A stretch of 64,000 nt of DNA from Burkholderiales bacterium (GCA_028868825.1 JAGWTU010000020.1:1-64000); one strand, 5' to 3'. Shown: positions 28,726 through 37,746, numbered from the stretch's first letter. The notes: generated by a model not told the origin, from the sequence alone. Made by a program: numbers and translations.

Positions 28726-28915
28726 AGGGACCCTGCCATTGGGTGACGGAGTATTACAACCCCTGAAAATCATCGCACGAAGACAGCTATACGGTACAAA
28801 ATGTACAAGTGAGCGCCTACTAAATAGACTTATGCGGTGCCCCATTTTTGGGCAGCAGCTTGAGTTTCCGGGGGGGTTCAGGTAGCATTCGTGTTTGATT
28901 TTTCAGGGTTAACCC
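28726..28915. other. AT-richer intergenic stretch with small palindromes upstream of the RNase gene
   Basis: No gene is visible. The base composition falls well below the GC level of the flanking genes by eye. It holds GTACA-AAA-TGTAC at 28794-28806 and a weak hairpin TGCCC/GGGCA at 28838-28854 with a T5 loop. It is likely to hold the promoter of the RNase/barstar pair and the left edge of the inserted segment. Confidence 0.4.
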
Positions 28916-29350
28916 GTGCATTCGATCGGATTGACCTCGTCGGAGCGAGAGTTCCGCGGGGTGGCGCGTCAGTGGAGTCGCACCGCGATCGCGGTGCTGG
29001 GATTGGTGGCCGGCGTGGCCTTCGCCCCCCTGGTGATGGCGCGGTCTCCAATCGGTGTGCCGGTCTCGGTGGCGGTTTCCGACCTGCCGCCGCAGGCCCA
29101 GGCCACGTACCGGTCGATCCTGAATGGCGGTCCGTTTCCCTTTCCCAAGGATGGCATCGTGTTCGGCAACTACGAACGACAGCTGCCAGGCCATGTGAGG
29201 GGTTACTACCACGAGTACACAGTGAAGACGCCGAGGTCCCGCAACCGGGGCGCGCGCCGCATCGTCTGCGGTGGCGCACCGCCCGCACCCCCCGAAGTCT
29301 GCTACTACACCGACGATCACTACGCGAGCTTTCGCCGCATCGAGCCATGA
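28916..29350 (+). CDS. Secreted guanyl-specific ribonuclease (RNase Sa/barnase family)
   Basis: 144 residues from a GTG start (a GTG at 28961 is an alternative; neither has a good ribosome-binding site). An N-terminal stretch SRTAIAVLGLVAGVAFAPLVMA is a signal peptide. The mature part matches microbial RNase Sa: LPPQAQATYRSILNGGPFP, then YYHEYTVKTP with general base Glu100, RNRGARRIV with Arg114/115, and YYTDDHYASFRRI with general acid His135. The whole active-site set is kept. It would cut RNA after guanosine outside the cell or in competitors. The barstar-type inhibitor follows 53 bases downstream. Confidence 0.9.
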   Translation: MHSIGLTSSEREFRGVARQWSRTAIAVLGLVAGVAFAPLVMARSPIGVPVSVAVSDLPPQAQATYRSILNGGPFPFPKDGIVFGNYERQLPGHVRGYYHEYTVKTPRSRNRGARRIVCGGAPPAPPEVCYYTDDHYASFRRIEP

Positions 29351-29403
29351 ACGCTGGCACTGAACTACTTGAACCACCAAGCCCTGTCAGGAGGATCGCG
29401 ACC

Positions 29404-29799
29404 ATGGAGTTGCAGACCATCCGCCCGAACCTCGTGCAGGCGATACGCGCCTACCGGGTCGACGATCTGATGCAGGCGGCCGAGACCGCCGGGCAGCATT
29501 TCCTCTACGCCAATCTCTCGCACGCCCAGACCAAGCAGGACGTGCTCGACGGCATCGCCCAGTCGTTCCTGTTCCCGGCGCATTTCGGCAAGAACCTCGA
29601 CGCGCTCTACGACTGCATGACCGACCTCGTGCACAAGTCGGGCCAGCAGCCCGGCTTCGTCGTCGTCCTCGAGCAACTTCCCGACAACCCGCGCTTCGAC
29701 CGCGAGGCGCGCGAGCAACTGCTCGAAGTCTTCCGCGACGCCGCCGAGTTCTGGGGTGAGCGACGAATACCGTTCCGCTGTTTCTATTCTTTTCAGTAG
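29404..29799 (+). CDS. Barstar-family ribonuclease inhibitor
   Basis: 131 residues from the ATG at 29404, with a strong AGGAGG at 29389-29394. The barstar core LFPAHFGKNLDALYDCMTDL is clear, followed by the acidic helix and strand FVVVLEQL. Barstars are cytosolic proteins that block barnase-type RNases, so this is the immunity partner of the RNase just upstream. The N-terminus is about 40 residues longer than classical barstar. Its stop codon overlaps a strong hairpin. Confidence 0.92.
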   Translation: MELQTIRPNLVQAIRAYRVDDLMQAAETAGQHFLYANLSHAQTKQDVLDGIAQSFLFPAHFGKNLDALYDCMTDLVHKSGQQPGFVVVLEQLPDNPRFDREAREQLLEVFRDAAEFWGERRIPFRCFYSFQ

Positions 29800-29834
29800 C
29801 CCGCTCCCAGGAAATAGGGTCATGGGAGCGGGCT
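29798..29834 (+). terminator. Strong hairpin overlapping the barstar stop codon
   Basis: AGCCCGCTCCCA (29798-29809) and TGGGAGCGGGCT (29823-29834) are perfect 12-bp inverted copies with a 13-base loop. The left arm begins inside the barstar TAG. No T-run follows on either strand, so it may be a Rho-assisted or 3'-end-protecting stem rather than a classical terminator. It also marks the right edge of the inserted segment. Confidence 0.5.
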
Positions 29835-29840
29835 GCTGAG

Positions 29841-29969
29841 GTGGCCCAGACAGCAACGAAGCCGGCCGTGAAGGTCGTGCCGAAGAACGGCGTCAATCCG
29901 AACTTCGGCATGAACATGCCGATGATGAGCAGCGCGTTCGATACCGCGGCTTGGCTCAACGCGGCGTAA
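29841..29969 (+). pseudogene. Orphan 3' coding remnant of an unidentified gene
   Basis: From a GTG at 29841 to TAA at 29967-29969 the frame encodes 42 residues, including NPNFGMNMPMMSSAFDTAAW. Nearly every codon ends in G or C while first and second positions are mixed, as in the real genes here. Upstream of 29841 the same frame loses that pattern inside the hairpin. I read it as the tail of a longer gene cut off when the RNase/barstar segment arrived; a very small intact protein is the alternative. I do not recognise the family. Its end overlaps the converging rsmA stop by 14 bases. Confidence 0.35.
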
Positions 29970-30744
29970 GCCGCCGACCCTCGGCGCGCGCCAGCGCCAG
30001 GTATTCCGCGACCGGCACTTCCTCGGCGCGGCGCTGGAGGTCGAAATCGACCTCCAGCCCCTCCTGCTCGATCCAGCGCCCCAGCGTGTGGCGCAGTATC
30101 TTGCGCCGTTGCGAGAACGCCAGCGCAACCAAGGCCCCGAGCCGTGCCGCGTCGATCCCGTCGACGACCTCCAGCGGTTCCATCCGCACGACCGCCGAGT
30201 CGACCCGCGGTGGCGGATCGAAGGCCTCGGGCGGCACGTCGAGCACCGATTCGATCCGATAGCGCCATTGCAGCATCACGGTCAGGCGGCCGTAGTCCTT
30301 GCTGCCCGGCGCCGCCGCCATGCGTTCGACGACTTCCTTCTGCAGCATGAAGTGCTGGTCCACCACGCGGTCGGCGCTGGCCAGCAGGTGGAACAGGATC
30401 GGCGTCGAGATGTTGTAAGGCAGGTTGCCGACGACGCGCAGCCGCTGCCCCGCAGCGTCCGCCAGGGCGCCGAAGTCGACCCGCAGCACATCGGCCTCGA
30501 CGACCGCGAGCGCGGTCTGGCGGCGCAGCCGGGCGGCGAGGTCGCGGTCGAGTTCGATCACGGTCAACGCGCCGCAGCGTTCGAGCAGCGGCTGCGTCAG
30601 CGCGCCCAGGCCGGGGCCGATCTCGACCAGCGCCTGCCCCGGGCGCGGCGCGATCGCGCGGACGATGGCGTCGATGATCGCGCTGTCGGCAAGGAAATGC
30701 TGGCCGAAGCGCTTGCGCGCGCGGTGCCCAGCCGCGCCGCTCAC
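29956..30744 (-). CDS. rsmA: 16S rRNA dimethyladenosine transferase
   Basis: 262 residues. The family motif reads [15 protein letters not shown], followed by [15 protein letters not shown] (SAM site), VIELDRDL and the target-base motif [18 protein letters not shown]. It dimethylates two adjacent adenines near the 3' end of 16S rRNA (the kasugamycin-sensitivity site). The start codon is GTG and overlaps the surA stop as GTGA, so translation is coupled. pdxA, often found between surA and rsmA, is missing here. Confidence 0.97.
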   Translation of the reverse strand: MSGAAGHRARKRFGQHFLADSAIIDAIVRAIAPRPGQALVEIGPGLGALTQPLLERCGALTVIELDRDLAARLRRQTALAVVEADVLRVDFGALADAAGQRLRVVGNLPYNISTPILFHLLASADRVVDQHFMLQKEVVERMAAAPGSKDYGRLTVMLQWRYRIESVLDVPPEAFDPPPRVDSAVVRMEPLEVVDGIDAARLGALVALAFSQRRKILRHTLGRWIEQEGLEVDFDLQRRAEEVPVAEYLALARAEGRRLTPR

Positions 30745-32063
30745 TGCGGCGGCTCGCGGTACTCGACGTAGGCGCGGGCGCGCAATTCCTTGGTCCAGTC
30801 GAGGTAGGCCTGTTCGAACTTCTGTTCGCGCAGCGAGTTGCGTGCCTGCTCACGCAACTGCTTGGGCTGGAGTTCGGTCGTGCGCCGCTCGAGCACCTGG
30901 ATCAGGTGGACGCCGAAGCGCGAGACGATCGGCTGCGACACGCCGCCGATGGGCAATGCGTTCATCGCGCTCTCGAACTCGGGCACCATGGTGCCGGGCG
31001 ACGCCCAGCCGAGATCGCCGCCGCTGCTGGCCGACCCGTCCTCGCTGAACTGGCGCGCGATGTCCTCGAACTTCGCGGCGCCGCTCTCGATGCGCGCCCG
31101 GTATTCGGCCAGGCGGCGTTCGGCCACTTCGGCGCTGAGTTGGGGCGAGGTGCGCAGCAGGATGTGGCGCGCATGGGTCTGCGTCACATGGTCGATGTCG
31201 CTGACCTTGCGCGCGACGAGCTTGAGGATGTGGAATCCGGCTCCGGTGCGCAGCAGCTCGGGCGTGACCTGGCCGACGCTCAGGCCCTTGACCGCGTCGA
31301 CGAAGAGATCGGGCAGGCGTGACGCCGGCCGCATGCCGATGACGCCGCCCGCCTGCTTGTTGCTGTCCTGCGAGACGTCGCGCGCGACGGTCTCGAACGA
31401 CTGGCCCGCGCGCAGCCGCGCCAACGCCGCCTCGGCGACGGCGCGGCGGGACGCCACCGTCGCCGCGTCGGCGCCATCGGGTACGGCGACGAGGATCTGC
31501 GCGATGTTCAGCTCGGGGTCGGCGCTGGCCGCCGCACGCTGCTTGTCGAGGTAGGCATCGATGTCGGCCTCGGAGATCTTGATGCGCGCGTAGACCTCAT
31601 GCTCGCGCAGCCGTTCGATCATGATCTGGTCGCGCACATTGGCGCGGAAGCGGCCGTAGTCGGTGCCCTCGGCCTTCAGCCGCCGGCGCAGCTCGTCGAG
31701 CGAGATCTGGTTCTGCGCCGCGATGCTCTGCACCGCGCGGTCGATCTCGGGCTCCTCGACCTTGACGCCGCTTTCGCGGGCGCTGGTGATCATCACGCGC
31801 TCGTCGATCAGCGCGTCGAGCGCGAGCTTGTGCAGCTCGGCGTCCGAGGGCAGCCGCGTGCCCTGCGCGGCGTCGGCCTTGACGCGTTCGACCCGACGCT
31901 CGACCTCGCCGGCGGTGACGACCTCCTGGTTCACGACGGCGGCGATGTAGTCGCCGTTCTGGATATTGCGATCCGGCGCCGCGGCGAGCGCTTGGCCGCT
32001 GCACCAGCAGGCCAGCAGGGCCGGCAGCACGGCGCGCTTGAGGCGCGGGAAGAAATCAGTCAT
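30741..32063 (-). CDS. surA: Periplasmic chaperone and peptidyl-prolyl isomerase SurA
   Basis: 440 residues from the ATG at 32063, chosen because it starts the signal peptide ([23 protein letters not shown]). Domains in order are an N-terminal chaperone region ([19 protein letters not shown] to about residue 160), a first parvulin domain (about 175-275), a second parvulin domain (about 290-390: [26 protein letters not shown]) and a C-terminal helix. SurA escorts unfolded outer-membrane proteins to the Bam complex. It overlaps the lptD end by eight bases; LptD is a known SurA client. Confidence 0.96.
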   Translation of the reverse strand: MTDFFPRLKRAVLPALLACWCSGQALAAAPDRNIQNGDYIAAVVNQEVVTAGEVERRVERVKADAAQGTRLPSDAELHKLALDALIDERVMITSARESGVKVEEPEIDRAVQSIAAQNQISLDELRRRLKAEGTDYGRFRANVRDQIMIERLREHEVYARIKISEADIDAYLDKQRAAASADPELNIAQILVAVPDGADAATVASRRAVAEAALARLRAGQSFETVARDVSQDSNKQAGGVIGMRPASRLPDLFVDAVKGLSVGQVTPELLRTGAGFHILKLVARKVSDIDHVTQTHARHILLRTSPQLSAEVAERRLAEYRARIESGAAKFEDIARQFSEDGSASSGGDLGWASPGTMVPEFESAMNALPIGGVSQPIVSRFGVHLIQVLERRTTELQPKQLREQARNSLREQKFEQAYLDWTKELRARAYVEYREPPQ

Positions 32064-34470
32064 AGAAGGCAGGCGTCGATTCGTCGGAGGGCGACGCCGC
32101 GTTGCGCTCATCGCGCAACAAGCGGTATCCGGGGATATTGTCCTTCAAGAGCTGCAAGGGGTTCGATCCAATGCGTGACAGTCCTACGAGCTCGAGCTGG
32201 ACCATCAAGCCGGTGGTCGCCTGGCTCAGTCCGGTCGACACGCTGCGCGCGACGACGCGCACGATCCAGCAGCCGGCGTCGTACTCGGTGCCGATCACCG
32301 AGTCGGTGACGCGGCGGTCGCGCAGGCTGTAGTTGATGCGGCCGACGCCGTACCAGGCGCCGCCGCAGGAGCTGCCGCCGTTGTCCACGGCCGCCGGCGG
32401 CCGGCCGCTGATCGGCCACTGCCAGCCGAGTTCGAGCTGCTCGCTCGAGCCGCGCTGCATGCGGTACGTCATGCTCAGCGTGCGGAACGGCCCCGGCTCG
32501 TAGCGCACCCCGATCACCGAGCGCACCGAGCGCTGGATCGCGGGGCTGTATTCGATCGTCGAGTCGAGCTTCCAGGACGGGACCAGCGTCGTTGCCGCGG
32601 TCACGAGGGCATCGGAGAGATGCGGGATCTCGGGAGGTCCATCGGGCGTGCCGTCGGGCTGCGCCGTGATGCGCTGCGGATTGAAGAGGTAGCGCTGGGC
32701 ATAACCCAGCCGCAAGGCCTCGGCGCCGGTGGCGTTGTCGATGTAACGCGTGATGACGCCGGTGGTGAGCTGGTTGGCGTCGGAGACGCGGTCGATGCCC
32801 GAGAACTGGTTGTCGGTGTAGATCGAGGTGAAATTGAAATCCTTGCCCGCGGCATCGAAGTTCGGCAGCTGGCTCTGCGCGAGGTAGGGCGTCCAGACGT
32901 AGTACATGCGGGGTTCGAGCGTCTGGCGGAAGCTGCGGCCGAAGCCCGTGGTCTGCCGTTCGAGCTCGAGCCCGAAGTCGAGGCTGAAGGTCGGTATGGC
33001 CCGGCTCGTGTGCGTCGTGCCGACGCCGCCCACCGTCGCCAGACCGCGGTAGGCGACCGCATTGATGCTCAGCTTGGGCACCACGAACCAGCCCGGCTCA
33101 CGCAGCGGCCAGTCGACGCTGCCCAGCAGATGCAGGCGGTCACCGCCGCTGCGCCCGGCCGCGGCGAGCGCCCCCGGCGCGAGCTGGAAATGGTTGTATT
33201 CGGTCTGCGCCGCGTATTCGAGACCGAGCGCCTTGCCGCCGACGCGCAAGCCGATCTGCGGACTGCGCTCGTAGGGTTCGACGACCACCGATGTCGCGTC
33301 CTGCATGACCTGCCAATGCGCCAGCCTCGCGTAGGCCAGGCCGCTGCCACCGTCGAACGCGAACGGCTGCTCCAGCGCCAGGCGCTGCTGCAGCAGACGC
33401 TGGGTCAGGCTGTGGCTGTCGTTGGGGAAGTCCTTCCACCAGTTCTCGTCCGACACGTGGAGCACGTTGGCCGTGAACCGCAGCCCGCTGCCGTCGAACC
33501 GCGTCTCGTGGCTCCATTGCATCGAGTTGCGCGAGGTCCCGGTCAGGCGGTCGTCGGGCAGCCAGTTGAGCTGCAGCTGGCCCTGCGAGCCGGGTTCGAG
33601 GTAGCGGAACTCGCTGTCCAGGCCGAAGCCGCGGCGCGTGATCAGCCGCGGCGTGAAGGTGGCATCGCGATTCGGCGCGATGTTCCAGTAGTACGGCATC
33701 GACAGTTGCAGGCCGCTGCGGTTGTCGGTCTCGTAGGTCGGCGGCAGCCAGCCCGAGCGGCGCGCATCCGACAGCGGGAAGCTCAGCGTCGGCAGCGCCA
33801 GGATCGGCACGCCGAGGAAATTCAGCCGCGCATGCTCGGCCACGCCCTCGTTGCGGTCGGTGTCGAGCGCGACGCTGTCGGCGCGCAGCACCCAGGCCGG
33901 TTCGGCGTCGCCCACGCGCGGGCAGCTCGTGTACTCGGTCTTCAAGGCGTGCGAACGCGAGCTGTCGAGAAAATCGACGCGCTCGGCGCGCCCGCCCACG
34001 CCGAGCAGCGGGAACTCGAATTCCGGGTGCAGCAGCCAGCCCTCGAAACGCTGGACCTGGAGCTGCATCTCGGGGCCGGAAAAGACCGCACCCTCCTTGC
34101 GGATCCGCACATGCCCCTGCGCCGCGGCCAGGTCGGTGGCGGCGTCGTAGCTCAGACGGTCGGCGTGGATGGACAAGTCGTCGTGGCGGAAATCGACATC
34201 ACCCTCGACGACCGTCAGGGCGTCGGCCTGGCTCGTGAGTTGGCGTCCGCGCAGGAAGGTCGGCAGCGTCGCCGCGGCGCTGCGCGGCAGCGGGCGCAGC
34301 GCCAGGCTGGGACGCAGTGCATCGGCCGTCGATGCGGCGGACGCGGCTGCGGCGGCCGGCACGGCGGGATGGGGCGGCGGCAGCGCTGTCGTCGCCGCGC
34401 ATTGCTGCGTCCAGGCGGCATCGGCAGCGGCCATCAGGACCGCCGCGAGAACCAGCTCAGGGGTGCGCAT
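32056..34470 (-). CDS. lptD: LPS-assembly protein LptD
   Basis: 804 residues from the ATG at 34470, which begins the signal peptide (RTPELVLAAVLMAAADAAW). The N-terminal jellyroll domain carries GDVDFRHDDLSIHADRLSYDAATDLAAAQG; the large C-terminal barrel starts around residue 240. Four cysteines suit the LptD disulfide pattern: one near residue 24, one in EYTSCPRVG, one in GGSSCGG and one in DAGCW. LptD forms the outer-membrane pore for lipopolysaccharide together with LptE (22.5 kb). First gene of lptD-surA-rsmA. Confidence 0.96.
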   Translation of the reverse strand: MRTPELVLAAVLMAAADAAWTQQCAATTALPPPHPAVPAAAAASAASTADALRPSLALRPLPRSAAATLPTFLRGRQLTSQADALTVVEGDVDFRHDDLSIHADRLSYDAATDLAAAQGHVRIRKEGAVFSGPEMQLQVQRFEGWLLHPEFEFPLLGVGGRAERVDFLDSSRSHALKTEYTSCPRVGDAEPAWVLRADSVALDTDRNEGVAEHARLNFLGVPILALPTLSFPLSDARRSGWLPPTYETDNRSGLQLSMPYYWNIAPNRDATFTPRLITRRGFGLDSEFRYLEPGSQGQLQLNWLPDDRLTGTSRNSMQWSHETRFDGSGLRFTANVLHVSDENWWKDFPNDSHSLTQRLLQQRLALEQPFAFDGGSGLAYARLAHWQVMQDATSVVVEPYERSPQIGLRVGGKALGLEYAAQTEYNHFQLAPGALAAAGRSGGDRLHLLGSVDWPLREPGWFVVPKLSINAVAYRGLATVGGVGTTHTSRAIPTFSLDFGLELERQTTGFGRSFRQTLEPRMYYVWTPYLAQSQLPNFDAAGKDFNFTSIYTDNQFSGIDRVSDANQLTTGVITRYIDNATGAEALRLGYAQRYLFNPQRITAQPDGTPDGPPEIPHLSDALVTAATTLVPSWKLDSTIEYSPAIQRSVRSVIGVRYEPGPFRTLSMTYRMQRGSSEQLELGWQWPISGRPPAAVDNGGSSCGGAWYGVGRINYSLRDRRVTDSVIGTEYDAGCWIVRVVARSVSTGLSQATTGLMVQLELVGLSRIGSNPLQLLKDNIPGYRLLRDERNAASPSDESTPAFYD

Positions 34471-34549
34471 CGCAGGACAACAGGGCGGACTCTGGGTGGC
34501 GCCGGGGCCGGGGAATCGGCGCATCCGTAGGGGCGCTCGGCCGGCTTCG

Positions 34550-34555
34550 TAGAAT
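34550..34555 (+). promoter_or_regulatory. Possible -10 element just before the AmgK-like gene
   Basis: TAGAAT lies nine bases before the ATG at 34565 and no Shine-Dalgarno sequence is present, so the transcript would have almost no leader. There is no obvious -35 box. The same arrangement is seen at leuS. Confidence 0.3.
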
Positions 34556-34564
34556 CGATTATCC

Positions 34565-35620
34565 ATGAGGGAATTCAGCTCACCGATCGCCGGGCCCGAC
34601 GCCGCGCGCCAGGCCGCTTTCGGGCGCTGGCTGGCGGGCGTCGCGCCGCGGCATGACATCGATCCGGCGCACATCGCGCCCGCCGTCGCGAACGGTCGCA
34701 GCCCGCATGTCTGGCGCGTTCTGGGCAGGCACGGCAGCTGCATCGCGATCGACGCGCCGCCGCCGCGCGACATCCGGCCGCGGATCCATGCCGCGACGCT
34801 GCTGCGCGAGGCGGGCATCGACACGCCGCGCGTGCTCGGAGCCGAGACCGGGCAGGGCTTCCTGCTGCTCGAGGACTTTGGCGGCACCGATCTCGACGAC
34901 GCGCTGCGCGCCGCGCCGCCGGCGCAGGCCGAGGCGGCGATGCGCCAGGCGCTGGCGACGCTCGTGCAATTCGAGACCCGCGTCGCGGCGGCGGCGCTGC
35001 CGCGCTGCGAGCCGAATCGGTTCGCCGCCGAGCTGGCGCTGTTTCCCGCCTGCTGCGTCGAGCGCCGCTTCGGCATACGCTGGAACGAGGCCCAGCAGGT
35101 CGCCTGGCGCAAGGTCGCCGCGGCGCTGACCGCGAGCGCGCTCGCACTGCCCCTCGTCGCCGTCCACGCCGATTTCGCGCCGCGCCAGTTGCGCGTGCGA
35201 CCAAGGGACTCGATCGTCTTGATCGGCGTGCTCGGCGGCGGCGACGCCTATGCGGGGCCGATCGGTCTCGACCTCGTGACGCTGCTGCGCGACACCGCAT
35301 GCGACGGCGACGAGGCGCAGGAGCTCGACCGTGCGGTGCGCTGGTGGGAGCTGGCGCGCCGCGCGGGATTGCCGGTGGACGCCGATTTCGGCGAGTGCTG
35401 GCGTGCGCTCGAATGGCTGGGCCTGATGCGCGATCTGACCGAGCTGGGCCGTGTCTGTCGCGAGCCGCAGCGCGAGGGCGCCGACCCTGCTGCCACCGAA
35501 TTGCCGCGGCTGCTCGGCCAGGCCGGCAAGGTGGCGCTGCGCTACGCGCCGCTGAAGCCGCTGCTGCGGCTGCTGGAGCCCCTGTCGGGTGCCCGCGTCG
35601 AGTCGGGCTTCACCTTCTGA
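34565..35620 (+). CDS. AmgK-like sugar kinase homologue with altered catalytic motifs
   Basis: 351 residues of the aminoglycoside-phosphotransferase fold, in the place (divergent from lptD) where amgK normally lies. Overall motifs follow AmgK: IDAPPPRDIRPRIHAATLLREAGIDTP, FLLLEDFGGTDLDD, and GP..LDLVTLLRD. Key positions differ from those I know for the active kinase: the catalytic loop HRDFHSRN reads HADFAPRQ (Asp203 kept, Asn replaced by Gln208), the metal-binding DFQDA reads GGGDA (224-228, first Asp lost), and the glycine/serine-rich ATP loop near residues 42-50 is weak. The usual partner murU is not next; dedA is. It may be a pseudokinase or have changed chemistry. Family confidence is high; activity is doubtful. 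Confidence 0.8.
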   Translation: MREFSSPIAGPDAARQAAFGRWLAGVAPRHDIDPAHIAPAVANGRSPHVWRVLGRHGSCIAIDAPPPRDIRPRIHAATLLREAGIDTPRVLGAETGQGFLLLEDFGGTDLDDALRAAPPAQAEAAMRQALATLVQFETRVAAAALPRCEPNRFAAELALFPACCVERRFGIRWNEAQQVAWRKVAAALTASALALPLVAVHADFAPRQLRVRPRDSIVLIGVLGGGDAYAGPIGLDLVTLLRDTACDGDEAQELDRAVRWWELARRAGLPVDADFGECWRALEWLGLMRDLTELGRVCREPQREGADPAATELPRLLGQAGKVALRYAPLKPLLRLLEPLSGARVESGFTF

Positions 35621-35621
35621 G

Positions 35622-36266
35622 ATGGATGCCTTCCTCTTCCTCGTCGACTTCGTGCTCCATGTCGACCGCCATCTCTCCGACTTCGTCCAGGCCTATGGCG
35701 GCTGGGTCTATGCGCTGCTGTTCCTGATCATCTTCGTCGAGACCGGACTCGTCGTGATGCCGTTCCTGCCCGGCGATTCGATGCTCTTCGTCGTCGGCGC
35801 GCTGTGCGGCCTGGGCTTGATGAGCCTGCCGCTGGCGATCGGGCTGCTGACGCTGGCGGCGGTGCTCGGCAACCAGACGAACTACACCATCGGCCGCGCC
35901 GTCGGCCCGCGCGTGTTCGGCTGGGAGCAGTCGCGCTGGTTCAACCGTGCCGCGTTCGACCGCATGCACGCGTTCTACGAACGCTATGGCGGCATCACGA
36001 TCGTGCTCGCCCGCTTCATGCCCTTCCTGCGCACCTTTGCGCCCTTCGTCGCCGGCGTCGCGCAGATGACGCGGCGCAAGTTCGCGGTCTACGACGTCAC
36101 CGGCGGCGCGCTGTGGATCGTCACGCTGACGCTGCTCGGCTACTTCTTCGGCAACCTGCCCTGGGTCCGGGAGCATCTGAGCCAGATCATCTGGGCCATG
36201 ATCCTGGTGCCCGGCATCGTCGTCCTCATCGGCGCCTGGCGCTCGCGCCGCAAGCCGCAGGCCTGA
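35622..36266 (+). CDS. DedA family membrane protein
   Basis: 214 residues from the ATG at 35622, two bases after the kinase-like gene. The DedA marks are ETGLVVMPFLPGDSMLF (early re-entrant loop with Glu and Asp), NYTIGRAVGPRVF, and RFMPFLRTFAPFVAG with the essential arginines. DedA proteins act as proton-motive-force-linked lipid-carrier translocases in the inner membrane, including recycling of undecaprenyl phosphate. Pairing with an AmgK-type gene suggests an envelope-recycling context, which is an inference. Confidence 0.92.
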   Translation: MDAFLFLVDFVLHVDRHLSDFVQAYGGWVYALLFLIIFVETGLVVMPFLPGDSMLFVVGALCGLGLMSLPLAIGLLTLAAVLGNQTNYTIGRAVGPRVFGWEQSRWFNRAAFDRMHAFYERYGGITIVLARFMPFLRTFAPFVAGVAQMTRRKFAVYDVTGGALWIVTLTLLGYFFGNLPWVREHLSQIIWAMILVPGIVVLIGAWRSRRKPQA

Positions 36267-36285
36267 CCGGGCGGCCGCCCTGCGT

Positions 36286-37746
36286 TCAGGGGCAGGCCGC
36301 GATCACCTGCGCCACCGCGGCGGTGAGCTTCTTGCCGTAGGGCACGTGGAGGAATTCGTTCGGGCCATGGGCGTTGCTCTTCGGGCCCAGCACGCCGCAG
36401 ACCATCATCTGCGCCGCCGGGAAGCCCTGCTGCAGCATGCTCATCAGCGGAATCGTCCCGCCCTGGCCGATGTAGCCGAGCGGCGCGCCGAAATGCAGGC
36501 GCGACGCCGCGTCGAGGGCCGTCTCGAGCCAGGGCGACAACGCGGGTGCGTTCCAGCCGGTGGCGCCGAGCGCGCCGGCGCGGCCATCGGGATGAAACGT
36601 GACCTTGGCGTTGTAGGGCGCGTTGTCCTCGAGCAGCGCCTTCAGGCGCACGCTCGCTGCGTGGCCGTCGACCAGCGGCGGCAGCCGCAACGAGAGCTTG
36701 AACGCGGTGTAGGGGCGCAGCACATTGCCGGCGCTGCCCAGCGCCGGCATGCCGTCGACGCCGGTCACGCTCAGCGTCGGGCGCCAGGTGCGACCCAGCA
36801 GGCCCTCGACCGGGTCGGTCGTCGTCGGCAGCGTCGGGCCGCCGTCGGCGCCGCAGGCCCAGGGCATGCGCTTCCAGACCTCATCGCCGAGGATGGCCGC
36901 CGTCGCGCGCGCCTGTTCGAGCCGCGACGCCGGCACCTCGCAATGGAAGCTGCCGGGCAGCAGGCGTCCGCTGGCGCTGTCCTCGATGCGGTCGAGCAGG
37001 TGGCGCAGGACGCGGAAGCTGCTCGGCACGAGGCCGCTGGCATCGCCCGAGTGGATGCCCTCGGTCAGCACCTCGACCCTGAGCACGCCGCTGACCATGC
37101 CGCGCAGGCTGGTCGTGAGCCAGAGCTGGTCGTAATTGCCGGCGCCGCTGTCGAGGCAGACGACGAGCCCGACCCGGCCCAGCCGCGGCCGCAGCGCATC
37201 GAGATAGGCCGGCAGATCGGGTGAGCCGCTTTCCTCGCTCGTCTCGATGAGGCCGACGCAGCGCGGCCGCGGGATGCCCTGGCGGTCGAGCGACTCGATC
37301 GCCGTGATCGCGGCATAGACGGCGTAGCCGTCGTCGGCGCCGCCGCGGCCATACAGCCGGCCGTCCTCGTATTTCGGCTGCCAGGGTCCGAGATCGCTGC
37401 GCCAGCCCTCGAATTCGGGCTGTTTGTCGAGGTGGCCGTAGAGCAGCACGGTGTCGCCGCCGGCGGGCGCGGTGGCGGGGATGTCGAAGAAGATCAGCGG
37501 TGTGCGTCCGTCCAGTCGCAGCACCTCGAGCTTCAGGCCGGCGACGCGGCGCTCCTCGACCCAGGCCGCGGCGTCGGCGACGACGCGCTCGATCAGGCCA
37601 TGCGCCGACCACTCGGGGTCGAACATCGGGCTCTTGGCGGGGACCGCGATGTAGTCGGTCAAGGCCGGGACGATGCGGCGGTCCCAGGCCTCGTCGGCGT
37701 AGGCGCCCAGCGCCCGGGCTTCGGTTTCGCGCAACGGTGCGTTCAT
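36286..37746 (-). CDS. M20 family metallopeptidase
   Basis: 486 residues. Metal-binding motifs in order are YGHLDKQPE, RGGADDGYAVYAAI, ETSEESGS and GIHSGDASG, with a final catalytic-domain histidine in KSNAHGPNEF. The middle dimerisation domain lies at about residues 220-350. The length and DKQPEFEGW motif point to the CNDP/carnosinase-like dipeptidase group of M20. It is likely a cytosolic dipeptidase with two metals; the substrate is unknown. It converges on dedA with a 19-base gap. Confidence 0.9.
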   Translation of the reverse strand: MNAPLRETEARALGAYADEAWDRRIVPALTDYIAVPAKSPMFDPEWSAHGLIERVVADAAAWVEERRVAGLKLEVLRLDGRTPLIFFDIPATAPAGGDTVLLYGHLDKQPEFEGWRSDLGPWQPKYEDGRLYGRGGADDGYAVYAAITAIESLDRQGIPRPRCVGLIETSEESGSPDLPAYLDALRPRLGRVGLVVCLDSGAGNYDQLWLTTSLRGMVSGVLRVEVLTEGIHSGDASGLVPSSFRVLRHLLDRIEDSASGRLLPGSFHCEVPASRLEQARATAAILGDEVWKRMPWACGADGGPTLPTTTDPVEGLLGRTWRPTLSVTGVDGMPALGSAGNVLRPYTAFKLSLRLPPLVDGHAASVRLKALLEDNAPYNAKVTFHPDGRAGALGATGWNAPALSPWLETALDAASRLHFGAPLGYIGQGGTIPLMSMLQQGFPAAQMMVCGVLGPKSNAHGPNEFLHVPYGKKLTAAVAQVIAACP

